From Bacteroidota bacterium (GTDB taxonomy: Bacteria > Bacteroidota > Bacteroidia > UKL13-3): DNA of 64,000 bases. The DNA is taken from NCBI GenBank assembly GCA_947477885.1, contig CANJUD010000007.1, positions 1 through 64,000 on the forward strand, read 5' to 3'. Both the position numbers and the translations under genes were made by a program. This document shows positions 45,409 to 54,751 of this stretch, in pieces. The notes beneath the pieces were generated by a model. That model was not told the DNA's origin. It did not search any database and worked only from the letters and a program-made list of their open reading frames with translations. Numbering within the stretch: the first letter of the stretch is position 1; every line of letters starts with the position of its first letter.

Positions 45409-47604
45409 CTAGTTTGCTACTTCCGAAATAAATATCATCCGCATCAATCGCATTTCTTCATGGTTATAGTCCCCATCAAAATATTTAACCGCTTCTTCTA
45501 AATCATCAGTGGTCGATTGTTTATAATATTCAAATATTTCATCCTGCTGGTTTTGATCAAGTATTGATTGGGCAGCATAGCGGAGGTTAAGTTTGGTTCC
45601 TGTATATATAATACCTTCAATTTCTGCAACCATTTCGTCTCTGCTCATTCCACGGCCACGAGCGATATCGTCAATAGAGTTCTTTTTGTCAATATTAAGT
45701 ATTAAAGCCACCTTGGCTCCTGATTTATTGACAACAGATTTCACCACCATATCTTGTGGTCTTTCTATTTCGTTTTCTTCAACATAGTTAGATATAGCTT
45801 CAATAAATTTTTGACCATATTTAGATGCCTTGTTACTGTTTACTCCTTGCATATTCTGTAGCTCCTCCATGGTAATGGGGTACTTTACAGCCATATCCTC
45901 CAAACTTGGGTCGGTGAAAATTACATAAGGTGGTAGTTTCTTTTCTTTGGCAACGGTTTTTACTAGTTCTTTTAATATTGAAAACAATTCGTCATCATAT
46001 ACTGCTTCTACTTCAAATGAGGCACCGTCTTGATCTGTAACACGCTCAAAAGCTGTGTCTTTGGCCATCATCTCTTTCTGTGGAGAAGCTAACCATGCTT
46101 CGCCCTTTTCGTTCATTTTTACCAAACCGTAGTTTTCTATATCTTTAAAAGTATATAGATTTAGCATACAGAGTCTTCCTATCGATTTCCAGAAAGCCAT
46201 GTCGCGGTATGTTCCTGAGGCAAATATGGGTAATTTGTCGTGGCGGTTTAGCGTAATAGCTTGGGTACGATCGCCCATAAATATTTGAGCCAAATGATCG
46301 ACATCAAATTTTTCTCCTAAGTCTCTTACAGCTTCCAAAAATATTTTTGTTTCTTTGGTTACATCTTCCTTAGGCTTAGGGTGGCGACAATTGTCGCACA
46401 TATTATTACAGTTTTCATCATTGAAACTTTCACCAAAATAATGCAGCAACATTTTGCGACGACAGCCGCTTGATTCAACAAATGACTGTGTTTCGAATGT
46501 GAGTAGAGAGCCAATTTCACGCTCAGCAACAGGCTTGTCTTTCATAAAACTTTCCAACTTTTCAATATCGGCTGGATTATAATATAATACACAATCGCTC
46601 TCAATACCGTCTCGACCAGCACGACCTGTTTCTTGGTAATAACCTTCTAATGACTTGGGTACATCATAATGTATCACAAATCTTACATCGGGTTTGTCTA
46701 TACCCATTCCAAAAGCTATAGTGGCTACTACTACTTTTACTTCCTCCATCAAAAATTTATCTTGGTGCGAGGCCCTAGTTTTAGCATCTAGCCCAGCATG
46801 ATAAGGAATCGATTTTATGCCATTTACATTGAGTATCTCTGATATTTCTTCAACTCTTTTACGACTCAAACAATATATAATACCACTGCGATTGGGTTTT
46901 GATTTTATATACGAAACTATATTTTTTACATTCGCATCCTTTTTCCCTTTTGGTCTAATTTCATAATACAAATTATGGCGATTGAATGACGACTTAAACA
47001 AAGTAGCTTCCGTCATTTGCAAATTCTTTTGGATATCGCTTTGCACCTTGGGGGTAGCTGTAGCGGTTAATGCCATCATGGGCACATTGCCAAGCTCTTT
47101 TGTGATAAGTTTTATTCTGCGGTACTCGGGTCTAAAATCGTGGCCCCATTCACTAATACAGTGAGCTTCGTCCACTGCTATAAATGACACTTTTATTTCT
47201 TTAAGAAAATCTATGGTCTCTTCCTTTTTAAGTGTTTCGGGAGCGATATACAACATTTTGGTTTTCTGAGAACGGGTATCATCTTTCACTTTTTGTATAT
47301 CTACTTTCGAAAGTGAAGAATTGAGAAAGTGTGCAACTGTATCGCTTTCGTTAAACCCTCTTATTTGGTCAACTTGGTTTTTCATCAACGCAATCAATGG
47401 CGATATGATAATAGCAGTACCTTCCATCATTAAAGCAGGCAATTGGTAGCAAAGACTCTTTCCAGCCCCTGTGGGCATAATCACAAAGCTGTCTTCTCCA
47501 TTAAGTGTAGCATTAATAATATTTTCCTGATGTCCTTTAAATGTGTCGAACCCAAAATAATGTTTCAGGGCTTCCTTGGGGCTTTGCAATTCTATATCTG
47601 TCAT
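45409..47604 (-). CDS. recQ: ATP-dependent DNA helicase RecQ
   Basis: 731 residues. Helicase motif I PTGAGKS at 44-50, motif II DEAH at 145-148 with CISEWGHDFRPEYRRI, motif VI region QETGRAGRDGIESDC. The RecQ zinc module CRRKMLLHYFGESFNDENCNNMCDNC and a winged helix follow, then an HRDC domain (AKEKKLPPYVIFTDPSLEDMAVKYPITMEELQNMQGVNSNKASKYG). It is a 3'-5' DNA unwinding enzyme in recombination and repair. The start is ATG 47604, because the longer frame (to 47691) adds only an atypical basic/hydrophobic stretch in the intergenic region. Confidence 0.97.
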   Translation of the reverse strand: MTDIELQSPKEALKHYFGFDTFKGHQENIINATLNGEDSFVIMPTGAGKSLCYQLPALMMEGTAIIISPLIALMKNQVDQIRGFNESDTVAHFLNSSLSKVDIQKVKDDTRSQKTKMLYIAPETLKKEETIDFLKEIKVSFIAVDEAHCISEWGHDFRPEYRRIKLITKELGNVPMMALTATATPKVQSDIQKNLQMTEATLFKSSFNRHNLYYEIRPKGKKDANVKNIVSYIKSKPNRSGIIYCLSRKRVEEISEILNVNGIKSIPYHAGLDAKTRASHQDKFLMEEVKVVVATIAFGMGIDKPDVRFVIHYDVPKSLEGYYQETGRAGRDGIESDCVLYYNPADIEKLESFMKDKPVAEREIGSLLTFETQSFVESSGCRRKMLLHYFGESFNDENCNNMCDNCRHPKPKEDVTKETKIFLEAVRDLGEKFDVDHLAQIFMGDRTQAITLNRHDKLPIFASGTYRDMAFWKSIGRLCMLNLYTFKDIENYGLVKMNEKGEAWLASPQKEMMAKDTAFERVTDQDGASFEVEAVYDDELFSILKELVKTVAKEKKLPPYVIFTDPSLEDMAVKYPITMEELQNMQGVNSNKASKYGQKFIEAISNYVEENEIERPQDMVVKSVVNKSGAKVALILNIDKKNSIDDIARGRGMSRDEMVAEIEGIIYTGTKLNLRYAAQSILDQNQQDEIFEYYKQSTTDDLEEAVKYFDGDYNHEEMRLMRMIFISEVAN

Positions 47605-47940
47605 ATAATTTAGTATGTTCTTGTTGAGTTCTCTTTTATAGGCTGATGCCTTTTTAAAATCGGATGGTAAAATTATACAAAAAAAGACCAAATAAACAAA
47701 TTTTTTTTAATTTATTATTTTAACTCAAGATATTTGAATTTTAACGTATTAATTAACATATTAAAAATAATAAATTTGCAAGTTGCGTTATCTTCTTTCT
47801 TTGCTACCCAACTTTTTTGCTTTCTTAATAGTCTTTTTATCGGTCAAAACAAATCCAACTTGTTTTTTGTACAATAAGCCTATAATTGCAATTCGTTTAA
47901 TAACTATATATCATAGTTTAATAAAAAGAAAAATTCAACT
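47605..47940. other. AT-rich divergent control region between recQ and rsmA
   Basis: No gene is supported here. A TAAATTTG -7 box lies on the plus strand at 47771-47778, 163 bases before the rsmA start. Homopolymer A and T runs are frequent. A short 60-codon frame (47783-47965) has no RBS or family likeness and is rejected. Confidence 0.5.
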
Positions 47941-48699
47941 GTGGTTACTCCAAAAAAATATTTAGGTCAGCACTTTTTACGTGATGAAAATATAGCAAAG
48001 AAAATTGCCGATATCCCAATGCAAAGTGGTTATGAGGGCGACATACTTGAAATAGGCCCAGGCATGGGTGTACTTACTAAGTATATGATTGATGCTTTCC
48101 CAAAATTAAATTTGAAAGTGTGCGAAATTGATGGAGAATCTGTTGAATATTTAACAAAGGCTTATCCAAAATTAACAATTATCCATCACGATTTTTTGAA
48201 ATTAGATTTGACCTCTTATTTCGAAAAAGAAGTATATGTTATTGGAAATTTCCCTTATAATATATCGTCACAAATCGTTTTCCAAATTATTGACCAACGA
48301 CATTTGGTTCCTGCTGCTGCTGGCATGTTCCAAAAAGAAATGGCTGAACGTATAGCCGCAAAACATGGGGGCAAAGATTATGGTATTTTAAGTGTGCTTA
48401 CACAATCGTTTTACGATGTTGAATATTTATTCACAGTGCATGAGCATGTTTTTAGCCCACCACCACGTGTAAAGAGTGGTGTGATAAAACTTACCCGAAA
48501 AGAAAACCTAGGTGATTTTGACCCTGGGTTTTTGAAAACGATTGTTAAGACATCATTTAACCAACGCCGAAAAACTATGAGGAACTCTTTGTCGGCATTT
48601 ATTAAAAACAGCGAAATGAAAAGCAATTCAGTTTTCGACAAACGTCCAGAACAACTTTCGGTATTGGAGTTTCAGCAGTTAAGCAATATGATGCTTTAG
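47941..48699 (+). CDS. rsmA: 16S rRNA dimethyladenosine transferase
   Basis: 252 residues, start GTG at 47941 because MVTPKKYLGQHFLRDENIAKKI is the standard N-terminus. The SAM-binding motif I is ILEIGPGMGVLTKYM and the catalytic motif IV reads NFPYNIS (usually NLPYNIS). The C-terminal helical part contains SFNQRRKTMRNSL. It dimethylates two adjacent adenines near the 3' end of 16S rRNA during ribosome assembly. Confidence 0.96.
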   Translation: MVTPKKYLGQHFLRDENIAKKIADIPMQSGYEGDILEIGPGMGVLTKYMIDAFPKLNLKVCEIDGESVEYLTKAYPKLTIIHHDFLKLDLTSYFEKEVYVIGNFPYNISSQIVFQIIDQRHLVPAAAGMFQKEMAERIAAKHGGKDYGILSVLTQSFYDVEYLFTVHEHVFSPPPRVKSGVIKLTRKENLGDFDPGFLKTIVKTSFNQRRKTMRNSLSAFIKNSEMKSNSVFDKRPEQLSVLEFQQLSNMML

Positions 48700-48706
48700 T
48701 AACCTT

Positions 48707-48730
48707 ACTATTATATATTTATATAATAGT
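48707..48730. repeat. Perfect AT-only palindrome after rsmA
   Basis: ACTATTATATA and TATATAATAGT form perfect 11-bp arms around TT, starting 8 bases after the rsmA stop. It has little GC to stabilise RNA, so a role as terminator is uncertain; a protein-binding site is possible. Confidence 0.5.
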
Positions 48731-48778
48731 ATTGCTCCTTGTAAATTTTATATCATTGCAATTAACAGGATGAAACCT

Positions 48779-48786
48779 TAAATTTG
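48779..48786 (+). promoter_or_regulatory. -7 promoter box (TAAATTTG) of the alanine dehydrogenase gene
   Basis: TAAATTTG is a perfect TAnnTTTG match 23 bases before the ATG at 48810. Confidence 0.5.
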
Positions 48787-48809
48787 CATAAATTATATTT
48801 ATTAAGGTT

Positions 48810-50033
48810 ATGGATCAAGGGAAATCAGGTTTCAGTGAATTAGCCAAACAGGCAACATTACAGCCGCAAGAAATGCCGGCGGCGATAATTACTAGTAACC
48901 AACAATTATTGATTGGTGTTGCCAAGGACAGCACCTTTCAAGAAAACCGTGTTCCACTTACCCCATCATCTGTTGGCCTATTGGTTAACAATGGACACGA
49001 TGTTATTATAGAGTCTGGTGCGGGCAAGGGAGCGAATTTTTCTGATACCAACTATAGCGAAGCTGGTGCCCGCATTGGTTATGATAAAAAACAAGTGTTT
49101 GAGGCTGAAATATTGCTTAAGGTGGACCCGCCCACTATGGAAGAAATAGAATTGATGAAGCCTGACCAGTTGCTTATCTCTGCTTTACAACTAACAAGCT
49201 TAAATGCAGATTATATAACTGCTTTACAAAAGAAAAAAGTGAATGCCGTTGCTTATGAGTTTTATAAAGATTCATCGGGAAGTATCCCAATTATAAGGTC
49301 TATGAGTGAGATTGCAGGTAGTACAAGCTTGCTTATTGCTGCTGAATATTTGTCGAGTGCGAGTGGTGGCAAAGGTGAAATGCTGGGCGGCATATCGGGC
49401 ATCCCGCCAAGTGAAGTAGTAATTATTGGTGCGGGAACTGTGGGCGAATTTGCAGCAAGAGCAGCTATTGGCCTAGGAGCATCAGTCAAGGTCTTTGATA
49501 ATTCCTTGTTCAAATTACGCCGATTACAAAATAATATTGGAGAACGCTTATTTACTTCAGTATTACAACCCAACATATTGTCTCGTGCTCTCAAAACAGC
49601 TGATGTAGCCATTGGTGCCTTGCGAGGGGAAGACAATGCCGGTATGTGTGTGGTAAACGAACAAATGGTGATGCAGATGAAACCTGGGGCTGTAGTTATT
49701 GATGTATGTATAGATTTGGGTGGCTGTTTTGAAACAAGCGAAGTGACTAATCATACCAATCCTGTTTTCCGCAAACATGATGTGATACATTATTGCGTAC
49801 CTAATATACCATCACGCGTAGCCCGCACTGCCAGTTATGCTCTAAGCAATGTTTTAGCACCGCTACTCATGAACATTGCGGATAGTGGAAGTTTCCACAA
49901 ATTGATCTGGGAAAGACCTGGTGTGCGACAGGGCATATATGTATATAAAGGGCAGCTTACCAATAGGTTTGTGGCCCAGCGTTTCAATATGCAAAGCAAA
50001 GATATTGACTTGCTTATTGGTGCCCATTTATAG
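48810..50033 (+). CDS. ald: Alanine dehydrogenase (AlaDH/PNT family)
   Basis: 407 residues. The AlaDH/PNT N-terminal domain shows IGVAKDSTFQENRVPLTPSSVGLLVNNGHDVIIESGAGKGANFSD, and the C-terminal NAD-binding domain shows SEVVIIGAGTVGEFAARAAIGLGASVKVFD. RVPLTP and the later PGAVVIDVCIDLGGCFETS and SRVARTASYALSN segments are conserved in alanine dehydrogenase. It catalyses NAD-linked L-alanine to pyruvate and ammonia. Members close to the transhydrogenase alpha subunit look alike, but no membrane pntB gene follows. Its 3' end overlaps the convergent glycosyltransferase gene by 20 bases. Confidence 0.9.
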   Translation: MDQGKSGFSELAKQATLQPQEMPAAIITSNQQLLIGVAKDSTFQENRVPLTPSSVGLLVNNGHDVIIESGAGKGANFSDTNYSEAGARIGYDKKQVFEAEILLKVDPPTMEEIELMKPDQLLISALQLTSLNADYITALQKKKVNAVAYEFYKDSSGSIPIIRSMSEIAGSTSLLIAAEYLSSASGGKGEMLGGISGIPPSEVVIIGAGTVGEFAARAAIGLGASVKVFDNSLFKLRRLQNNIGERLFTSVLQPNILSRALKTADVAIGALRGEDNAGMCVVNEQMVMQMKPGAVVIDVCIDLGGCFETSEVTNHTNPVFRKHDVIHYCVPNIPSRVARTASYALSNVLAPLLMNIADSGSFHKLIWERPGVRQGIYVYKGQLTNRFVAQRFNMQSKDIDLLIGAHL

Positions 50034-51533
50034 GGTTGATATATATATAATACCCGAACCCTAAACTATCTGGGTTCTGTGAAATCAATTTGTATTTTGA
50101 ACCAAGCAAGTTTTGTATGTGATTTCCTGGAAAAACAGTGCCGTGGTCTGCATCTATAAATACTATTTTTTTATAATTATTGATAGTGGTAAATACAGAG
50201 TCGGAAGTTACATTGACTCCGTATATGTTCTGTTTATTTAGCTCAGCATCAATGTTGGCATATGCGTCTTTTTCATCGTACTGTTTAAAAATATTTCTAT
50301 CATAATAATAACTAAAACTGAACATTGTCCAATGTGGTTGCACCAATGTTAGCGTTCCCTCATTTGCTCTTTGCGTTTTCACAAGTTCCACCATCTTATC
50401 CGTCCGAATATTTGGTTCAGGATTAAAGTCTACAGTAACTACAAAAAATAAAGGAAGTAATATATATATGTATTTCAAATGCCGAATCTGGGTAACCACA
50501 TTAATTATATAAGCCATAAACAGCGGGAAAGCCACACCTGCAGGCATCAAATATCTGCCCAGAAACATGGGTACCTTAAAAGACACAAAAAACATTAAGA
50601 AATATACTGAACTAAACCAGCATAAAATTACAAGCCCTTCTTTAGAAATGATCCTTCTTTAGAAATGATCCTTTTTTTGATGAGTGCCAATACTATAAAT
50701 ATAGCCAATATAATTAAAGAAGTCACTGCATTTAGAGGCTTATTGCTAAATGACCAGATGTTGTTATATAATGGTTCAATACCTGTTACTTTTTGCACCC
50801 AACTATCGGCCCAATTATTATTTCCATGAATTTTTTGTAACAATATATATAATAATGGTGTGAGCAAAACCACAACTATCATATTTGCCCATATGAGAAC
50901 TTTAATTTTATTACGATAAATAAAAAATATGAGGAAAGCTGCAATTGCTTGAGAAACCAATACCCATGCTGCAAAATAATGCAAATACATCATCAAGGTA
51001 TTTGCAAGTATATAATATACAATATCTAGTTTACCGGGGTGGTTAAAAACAATCTTGAGAAAGCAATAGAAAGATACTACAGTAAGTAAAGCAAAAAAAC
51101 TATAACACCTTGCTTCGTGCGAAAAAAAGATATGATAATTTGAAAATAAGAACAAAAAACTTGCAACAATTACCACCTGATTGTTGAAAAATCGTTTGCC
51201 TATTTTATATATAAACACAGCTGTTAATGATGATGCCAAAACGGATAATATCCTTACCGAAAATGCATCTATTCCAAAACATTCTACCCAATAATGCAAA
51301 ATAAGTTCATATAGGGGTGGGTTATTGCCTGAAAATAATTGTTCCGTAATTGCACCCACATTCATTTGGCTCATATAAACTGAAAAGGGCTCATCTCCGC
51401 TCAAAGGTTGTGCCGACAGGTATAGTAACTTCAATATAAAATTAACGACAAAAACAATCAAACACATCAAGCCTGTTTTGCCCAAAAGCATTTCAATTTT
51501 TTCTGAATACGATTTAATAATATAGCTATACAT
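50014..51533 (-). pseudogene. Membrane glycosyltransferase (GT39/ArnT-like) broken by a 17-bp tandem duplication
   Basis: The N-terminal part (51533 down to 50628) and the C-terminal part (from 50595 to 50014) are in different frames. Between them CCTTCTTTAGAAATGAT occurs twice in a row, at 50636-50652 and 50653-50669. Removing one copy restores one open frame of 500 codons from ATG 51533 (KKRIISKEG then LVILCWFSSVYFLMFFVSFKVPMF ... ). The protein would have about eleven membrane helices, an extracytoplasmic PLSGDEPFSVYMSQ loop with acidic residues (as in the GT39 DxD/DE motif) and a C-terminal periplasmic domain. It probably adds sugars from a lipid-linked donor. As sequenced, the protein stops early. 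Confidence 0.85.
50636..50669. repeat. 17-bp tandem duplication in the glycosyltransferase gene
   Basis: Two exact adjacent copies of CCTTCTTTAGAAATGAT, 17 bases each (17 is not a multiple of 3), are responsible for the frame change. Confidence 0.95.
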
Positions 51534-51536
51534 TTG
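51529..51536 (+). promoter_or_regulatory. -7 promoter box (TACATTTG) of the M20 amidohydrolase gene
   Basis: TACATTTG lies 7 bases before ATG 51544 and overlaps the minus-strand glycosyltransferase start, leaving only 10 bases between the two start codons. Confidence 0.45.
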
Positions 51537-51543
51537 CACAACG

Positions 51544-52746
51544 ATGCAGGACAAAGAAACGCTAAAAAACATTATCAAAACGAAAGCAAATGAAATTAGC
51601 AATCATATTGCAGGCTTCCGTCATCATTTGCATGCCCATCCAGAACTGAGTTTCAAGGAATTTGAGACTTGTAAATTTGTTGAACAGAAACTTCAGGAAA
51701 TTGGAATCGGGCATATTCAACATATTGCAACCACAGGACTTGTTGCCTTGATAGAGGGACAAAACCCTGGCAAAAAAACCATTGCTCTTCGTGCCGATAT
51801 GGATGCTCTGCCCATTACAGAACTAAACGATGTGCCTTACAAAAGTCAAAACACAGGTGTGATGCATGCATGTGGGCATGATGTGCACACAAGTTGCTTA
51901 TTGGGAGCCGCAAACATATTATATAATACCCGCCACTTGTGGGAAGGAACCGTGAAATTATTATTCCAACCCGGAGAAGAAGTTTTGCCCGGCGGAGCAT
52001 CGCTTCTTATAAAAGAAGGGGCTTTGCAGAACCCTGAACCTACTGCTATTTTTGGGCAACATGTAATGCCGCTTATCCCAGTGGGCAAAGTAGGTTTTAG
52101 GCCCGGATTATACATGGCTAGTACCGATGAAATATATGTAACCGTAAAAGGCAAAGGTGGCCATGGAGCTATGCCACATCTCAATATTGATCCTGTATTA
52201 ATTACCAGCCATATTATTATAGCATTGCAACAAATTGTTAGCAGGAATGCCAATCCAATTGTTCCTTCAGTTTTAAGTTTCGGGAAAGTAATTGCCAATG
52301 GTGCTACCAATATAATACCCAACGAGGTGAAACTGGAAGGCACTTTCCGCACTCTTGATGAAGCTTGGCGAACAAAAGCTCATGAGCTGATGATAAAGAT
52401 GGCAACAATCATAGCTGAAAGTATGGGCGGAAGTTGTGAATTTAGAATAGACCGTGGTTATCCGTTTTTACACAATGATGAAAATTTAACTAATCAAGCC
52501 AAGCAGAACGCTATTGAATATCTAGGTTCAGAAAATGTACTTGATCTCGATATATGGATGGCTGCGGAAGATTTTAGTTTCTATAGCCAACAAATGCCCG
52601 CTTGTTTCTATAGGTTGGGGACACGCAATGAAGCTAAAGGCATTATATCGTCAGTACACACTCCTACTTTTGATATCGACGAAGCTGCATTGGAAATAGG
52701 CAGTGGGCTTATGGCTTGGCAAGCAGTATGTGAATTGGCAGAATAG
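51544..52746 (+). CDS. M20 family amidohydrolase (N-acyl-L-amino acid / hippurate hydrolase type)
   Basis: 400 residues. Dinuclear metal motifs: HLHAHPELSFKE near 29-40, ALRADMDALPITE near 82-94, HACGHDVHTS near 106-115, and PGEEVLPGGASLLI near 140-153. HFDV-like and VKGKGGHGAMPH segments of the dimerisation domain follow, and the late DIWMAAEDFSFYSQQMPACFYRLG closes the metal site. It hydrolyses acyl-amino acids or peptide-like amides in the cytosol. It is divergent from the broken glycosyltransferase gene. Confidence 0.94.
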   Translation: MQDKETLKNIIKTKANEISNHIAGFRHHLHAHPELSFKEFETCKFVEQKLQEIGIGHIQHIATTGLVALIEGQNPGKKTIALRADMDALPITELNDVPYKSQNTGVMHACGHDVHTSCLLGAANILYNTRHLWEGTVKLLFQPGEEVLPGGASLLIKEGALQNPEPTAIFGQHVMPLIPVGKVGFRPGLYMASTDEIYVTVKGKGGHGAMPHLNIDPVLITSHIIIALQQIVSRNANPIVPSVLSFGKVIANGATNIIPNEVKLEGTFRTLDEAWRTKAHELMIKMATIIAESMGGSCEFRIDRGYPFLHNDENLTNQAKQNAIEYLGSENVLDLDIWMAAEDFSFYSQQMPACFYRLGTRNEAKGIISSVHTPTFDIDEAALEIGSGLMAWQAVCELAE

Positions 52747-52779
52747 TTTTTTCTTATGCCCATCGATAACTAAAAACTG

Positions 52780-54183
52780 ATGATTAAAAAGAAACAAATT
52801 ATATCCATTTTATCCGATTTTAGGTTTTGGATTTTCTTTTTTTTCATTCTTCGTTTAATTGGGATAACCAATGCTCCTTTAGAAGTTGGACACAACTGGA
52901 GACAATCATTAACTGACATGATTGCCCGAAACTTTGTGGAGGGGAATCCCAACTTATTATATCCGCAAATAGATATGGCGGGAAACCAAACTGGTATTAT
53001 CGGCTCTGAATTCCCTTTTTATAACTATTTAATTTATCTAGTATCTGTGGTGTTTGATTATTCTCATTGGTATGGCCGTTTAATTAATTTAATCGTTTCA
53101 AGCTTTGGTATATATTTCTTCTATTTACTTATAGAAAAAATTTGTAATAAGAAAATAGCTTTCAATTCTTCAACTGTTCTTTTATCATCTATTTGGTTTG
53201 GTTTCTCCAGAAAAATCATGCCCGATACGTTTAGTGTTTCATTGGTCATTATTGGGTTGTATTACTGTTATCAATATTTAACTACCGGCTCCTTTTTTAA
53301 ATTATTTTTATTTTTCGTATTTGCTACATTAGGTATGCTTTGTAAAATTCCTGCATTAAGTTTGATTGCTGTGATTCCAATAGTTATTATAGTTAAAGAA
53401 ATTTCTACAAACAGAAAATTGATCGTTTTAATTACAACTTCTATTGGCATAGCAATAGTAGGTTTATGGTATTTTTATTGGGTGCCTTATTTACTACAAA
53501 CTTATCAATACCAATTATATTTCCCAAGAGGACTAGTTGATGGGCTTAAGGAGATTCTTCAACTGCTGCCTCAGTTTTTTGAAAAATTCTATTTCACTTC
53601 ACTCTATTCTTATATTGCTTTGGCTTTCTTTTTTGCAGGAATATATTATATTGCCAGAAGTAAAAATTTGTATTTAAAAGGCGGAATTACAATAATCACA
53701 TTGACCTTTTTTATGTTCATTTTAAAAACAGGATACGTATTCCCTTTGCATAATTATTATATTATACCTTTTACGCCTATTATGGCTTTGCTAGCGGGCT
53801 ACGCACTATCTAAAATACCCACCAAATATGTATATATACCCTTGGTATTAATTTCGGTTGAAGGTATTGCAAACCAACAACATGATTTCTTTATAAAGGA
53901 TAGCGAAAAATATAAACTTTCTTTAGAAGGTATTATTAATAAACATATGGGAGCGAAAGAATTGATTGCTATAAATGGGGGGACAAATCCTCAAGAAATA
54001 TATTTTGCTCATAGGAAAGGGTGGAGTATTGGTAATAATATGATTAACAAGGAAGACCTAAATCATCTTGTTCAATCCGGTGCCTCGTATCTGATAATAG
54101 ACAAAAAATCTTTTACAAATAAGGTTGAATATTATCCCAAAATTTTTTCCGACAGGTATTTTGATATATACAAATTGAACTGA
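52780..54183 (+). CDS. Membrane glycosyltransferase, GT39/ArnT-like
   Basis: 467 residues with about ten to eleven membrane helices. The first periplasmic loop holds NAPLEVGHNWRQSLTDMIARNFVEGNPNLLYPQIDM, in the place of the acidic catalytic loop of GT-C enzymes, and a soluble C-terminal stretch from about 375 (HRKGWSIGNNMINKEDLNHLV). It probably transfers a sugar from a polyprenyl-phosphate donor to an envelope acceptor. A second such gene, broken, lies 1.2 kb upstream on the other strand. It starts 33 bases after the amidohydrolase stop. Sugar and acceptor cannot be told. Confidence 0.82.
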   Translation: MIKKKQIISILSDFRFWIFFFFILRLIGITNAPLEVGHNWRQSLTDMIARNFVEGNPNLLYPQIDMAGNQTGIIGSEFPFYNYLIYLVSVVFDYSHWYGRLINLIVSSFGIYFFYLLIEKICNKKIAFNSSTVLLSSIWFGFSRKIMPDTFSVSLVIIGLYYCYQYLTTGSFFKLFLFFVFATLGMLCKIPALSLIAVIPIVIIVKEISTNRKLIVLITTSIGIAIVGLWYFYWVPYLLQTYQYQLYFPRGLVDGLKEILQLLPQFFEKFYFTSLYSYIALAFFFAGIYYIARSKNLYLKGGITIITLTFFMFILKTGYVFPLHNYYIIPFTPIMALLAGYALSKIPTKYVYIPLVLISVEGIANQQHDFFIKDSEKYKLSLEGIINKHMGAKELIAINGGTNPQEIYFAHRKGWSIGNNMINKEDLNHLVQSGASYLIIDKKSFTNKVEYYPKIFSDRYFDIYKLN

Positions 54184-54293
54184 GCTTTTTAATCTCTAAC
54201 TTTTTGCCAGATTAATATCTATCGGTTAAATAAAAACTATACATTTTCAAAATCAATACTTTTATTTCCTGTAATTTCGTGCACGCAAAAAGC

Positions 54294-54665
54294 ATGAAGT
54301 GGTACAAGATATATGATTTTGTGATGGACGGAGCCGAGCCACAAGCTCTATATTCCGTTCGCACTGTTGAGGTAAGTAAAACCTTGGTGTGCCTAGGCCG
54401 TTTGCCCGATGGTTATTTTGCAGTGTCTGATAAATGCCCGCATGCCAGCGGCCGATTGGGATTGGGCGAATGCACGCATGAAGGAAAAGTAGTATGCCCA
54501 CACCACCGCTATAAGTATGATATGAAAACAGGCAGCGGTAACCCAGAGCAAGGCGATTATGTAGAAACTTATATAGTAGAAACCCGCAATGACGGTGTCT
54601 GGATTACCCTCGATAAACAAAAAGAAAATAATATCCCGTGGTGGAAATCCCTATTCGGCAAATAA
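54294..54665 (+). CDS. Small Rieske [2Fe-2S] protein
   Basis: 123 residues from ATG 54294. The cluster motif is CPHASGRLGLGECTHEGKVVCPHH, that is CxH and CxxH separated by about 17 residues. It has no signal peptide or anchor, unlike the Rieske subunit of bc complexes, so it is like the soluble Rieske ferredoxins that feed oxygenases. The C-terminus ends IPWWKSLFGK. An alternative GTG start at 54279 adds five residues. It is followed by a dehydrogenase gene, with no oxygenase next to it. Confidence 0.9.
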   Translation: MKWYKIYDFVMDGAEPQALYSVRTVEVSKTLVCLGRLPDGYFAVSDKCPHASGRLGLGECTHEGKVVCPHHRYKYDMKTGSGNPEQGDYVETYIVETRNDGVWITLDKQKENNIPWWKSLFGK

Positions 54666-54751
54666 CAAAAAATGATATGTACACCGCACGGTTCACCAGT
54701 GCTCACTAACAAATAAAAACTAAAAGAACCTCAAAGAGGTACCATTATTCT

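Noticed and set aside
47783-47965. 60-codon plus-strand frame upstream of rsmA
   Set aside because: Overlaps the rsmA start in another frame, no recognisable product, AT-driven open frame.
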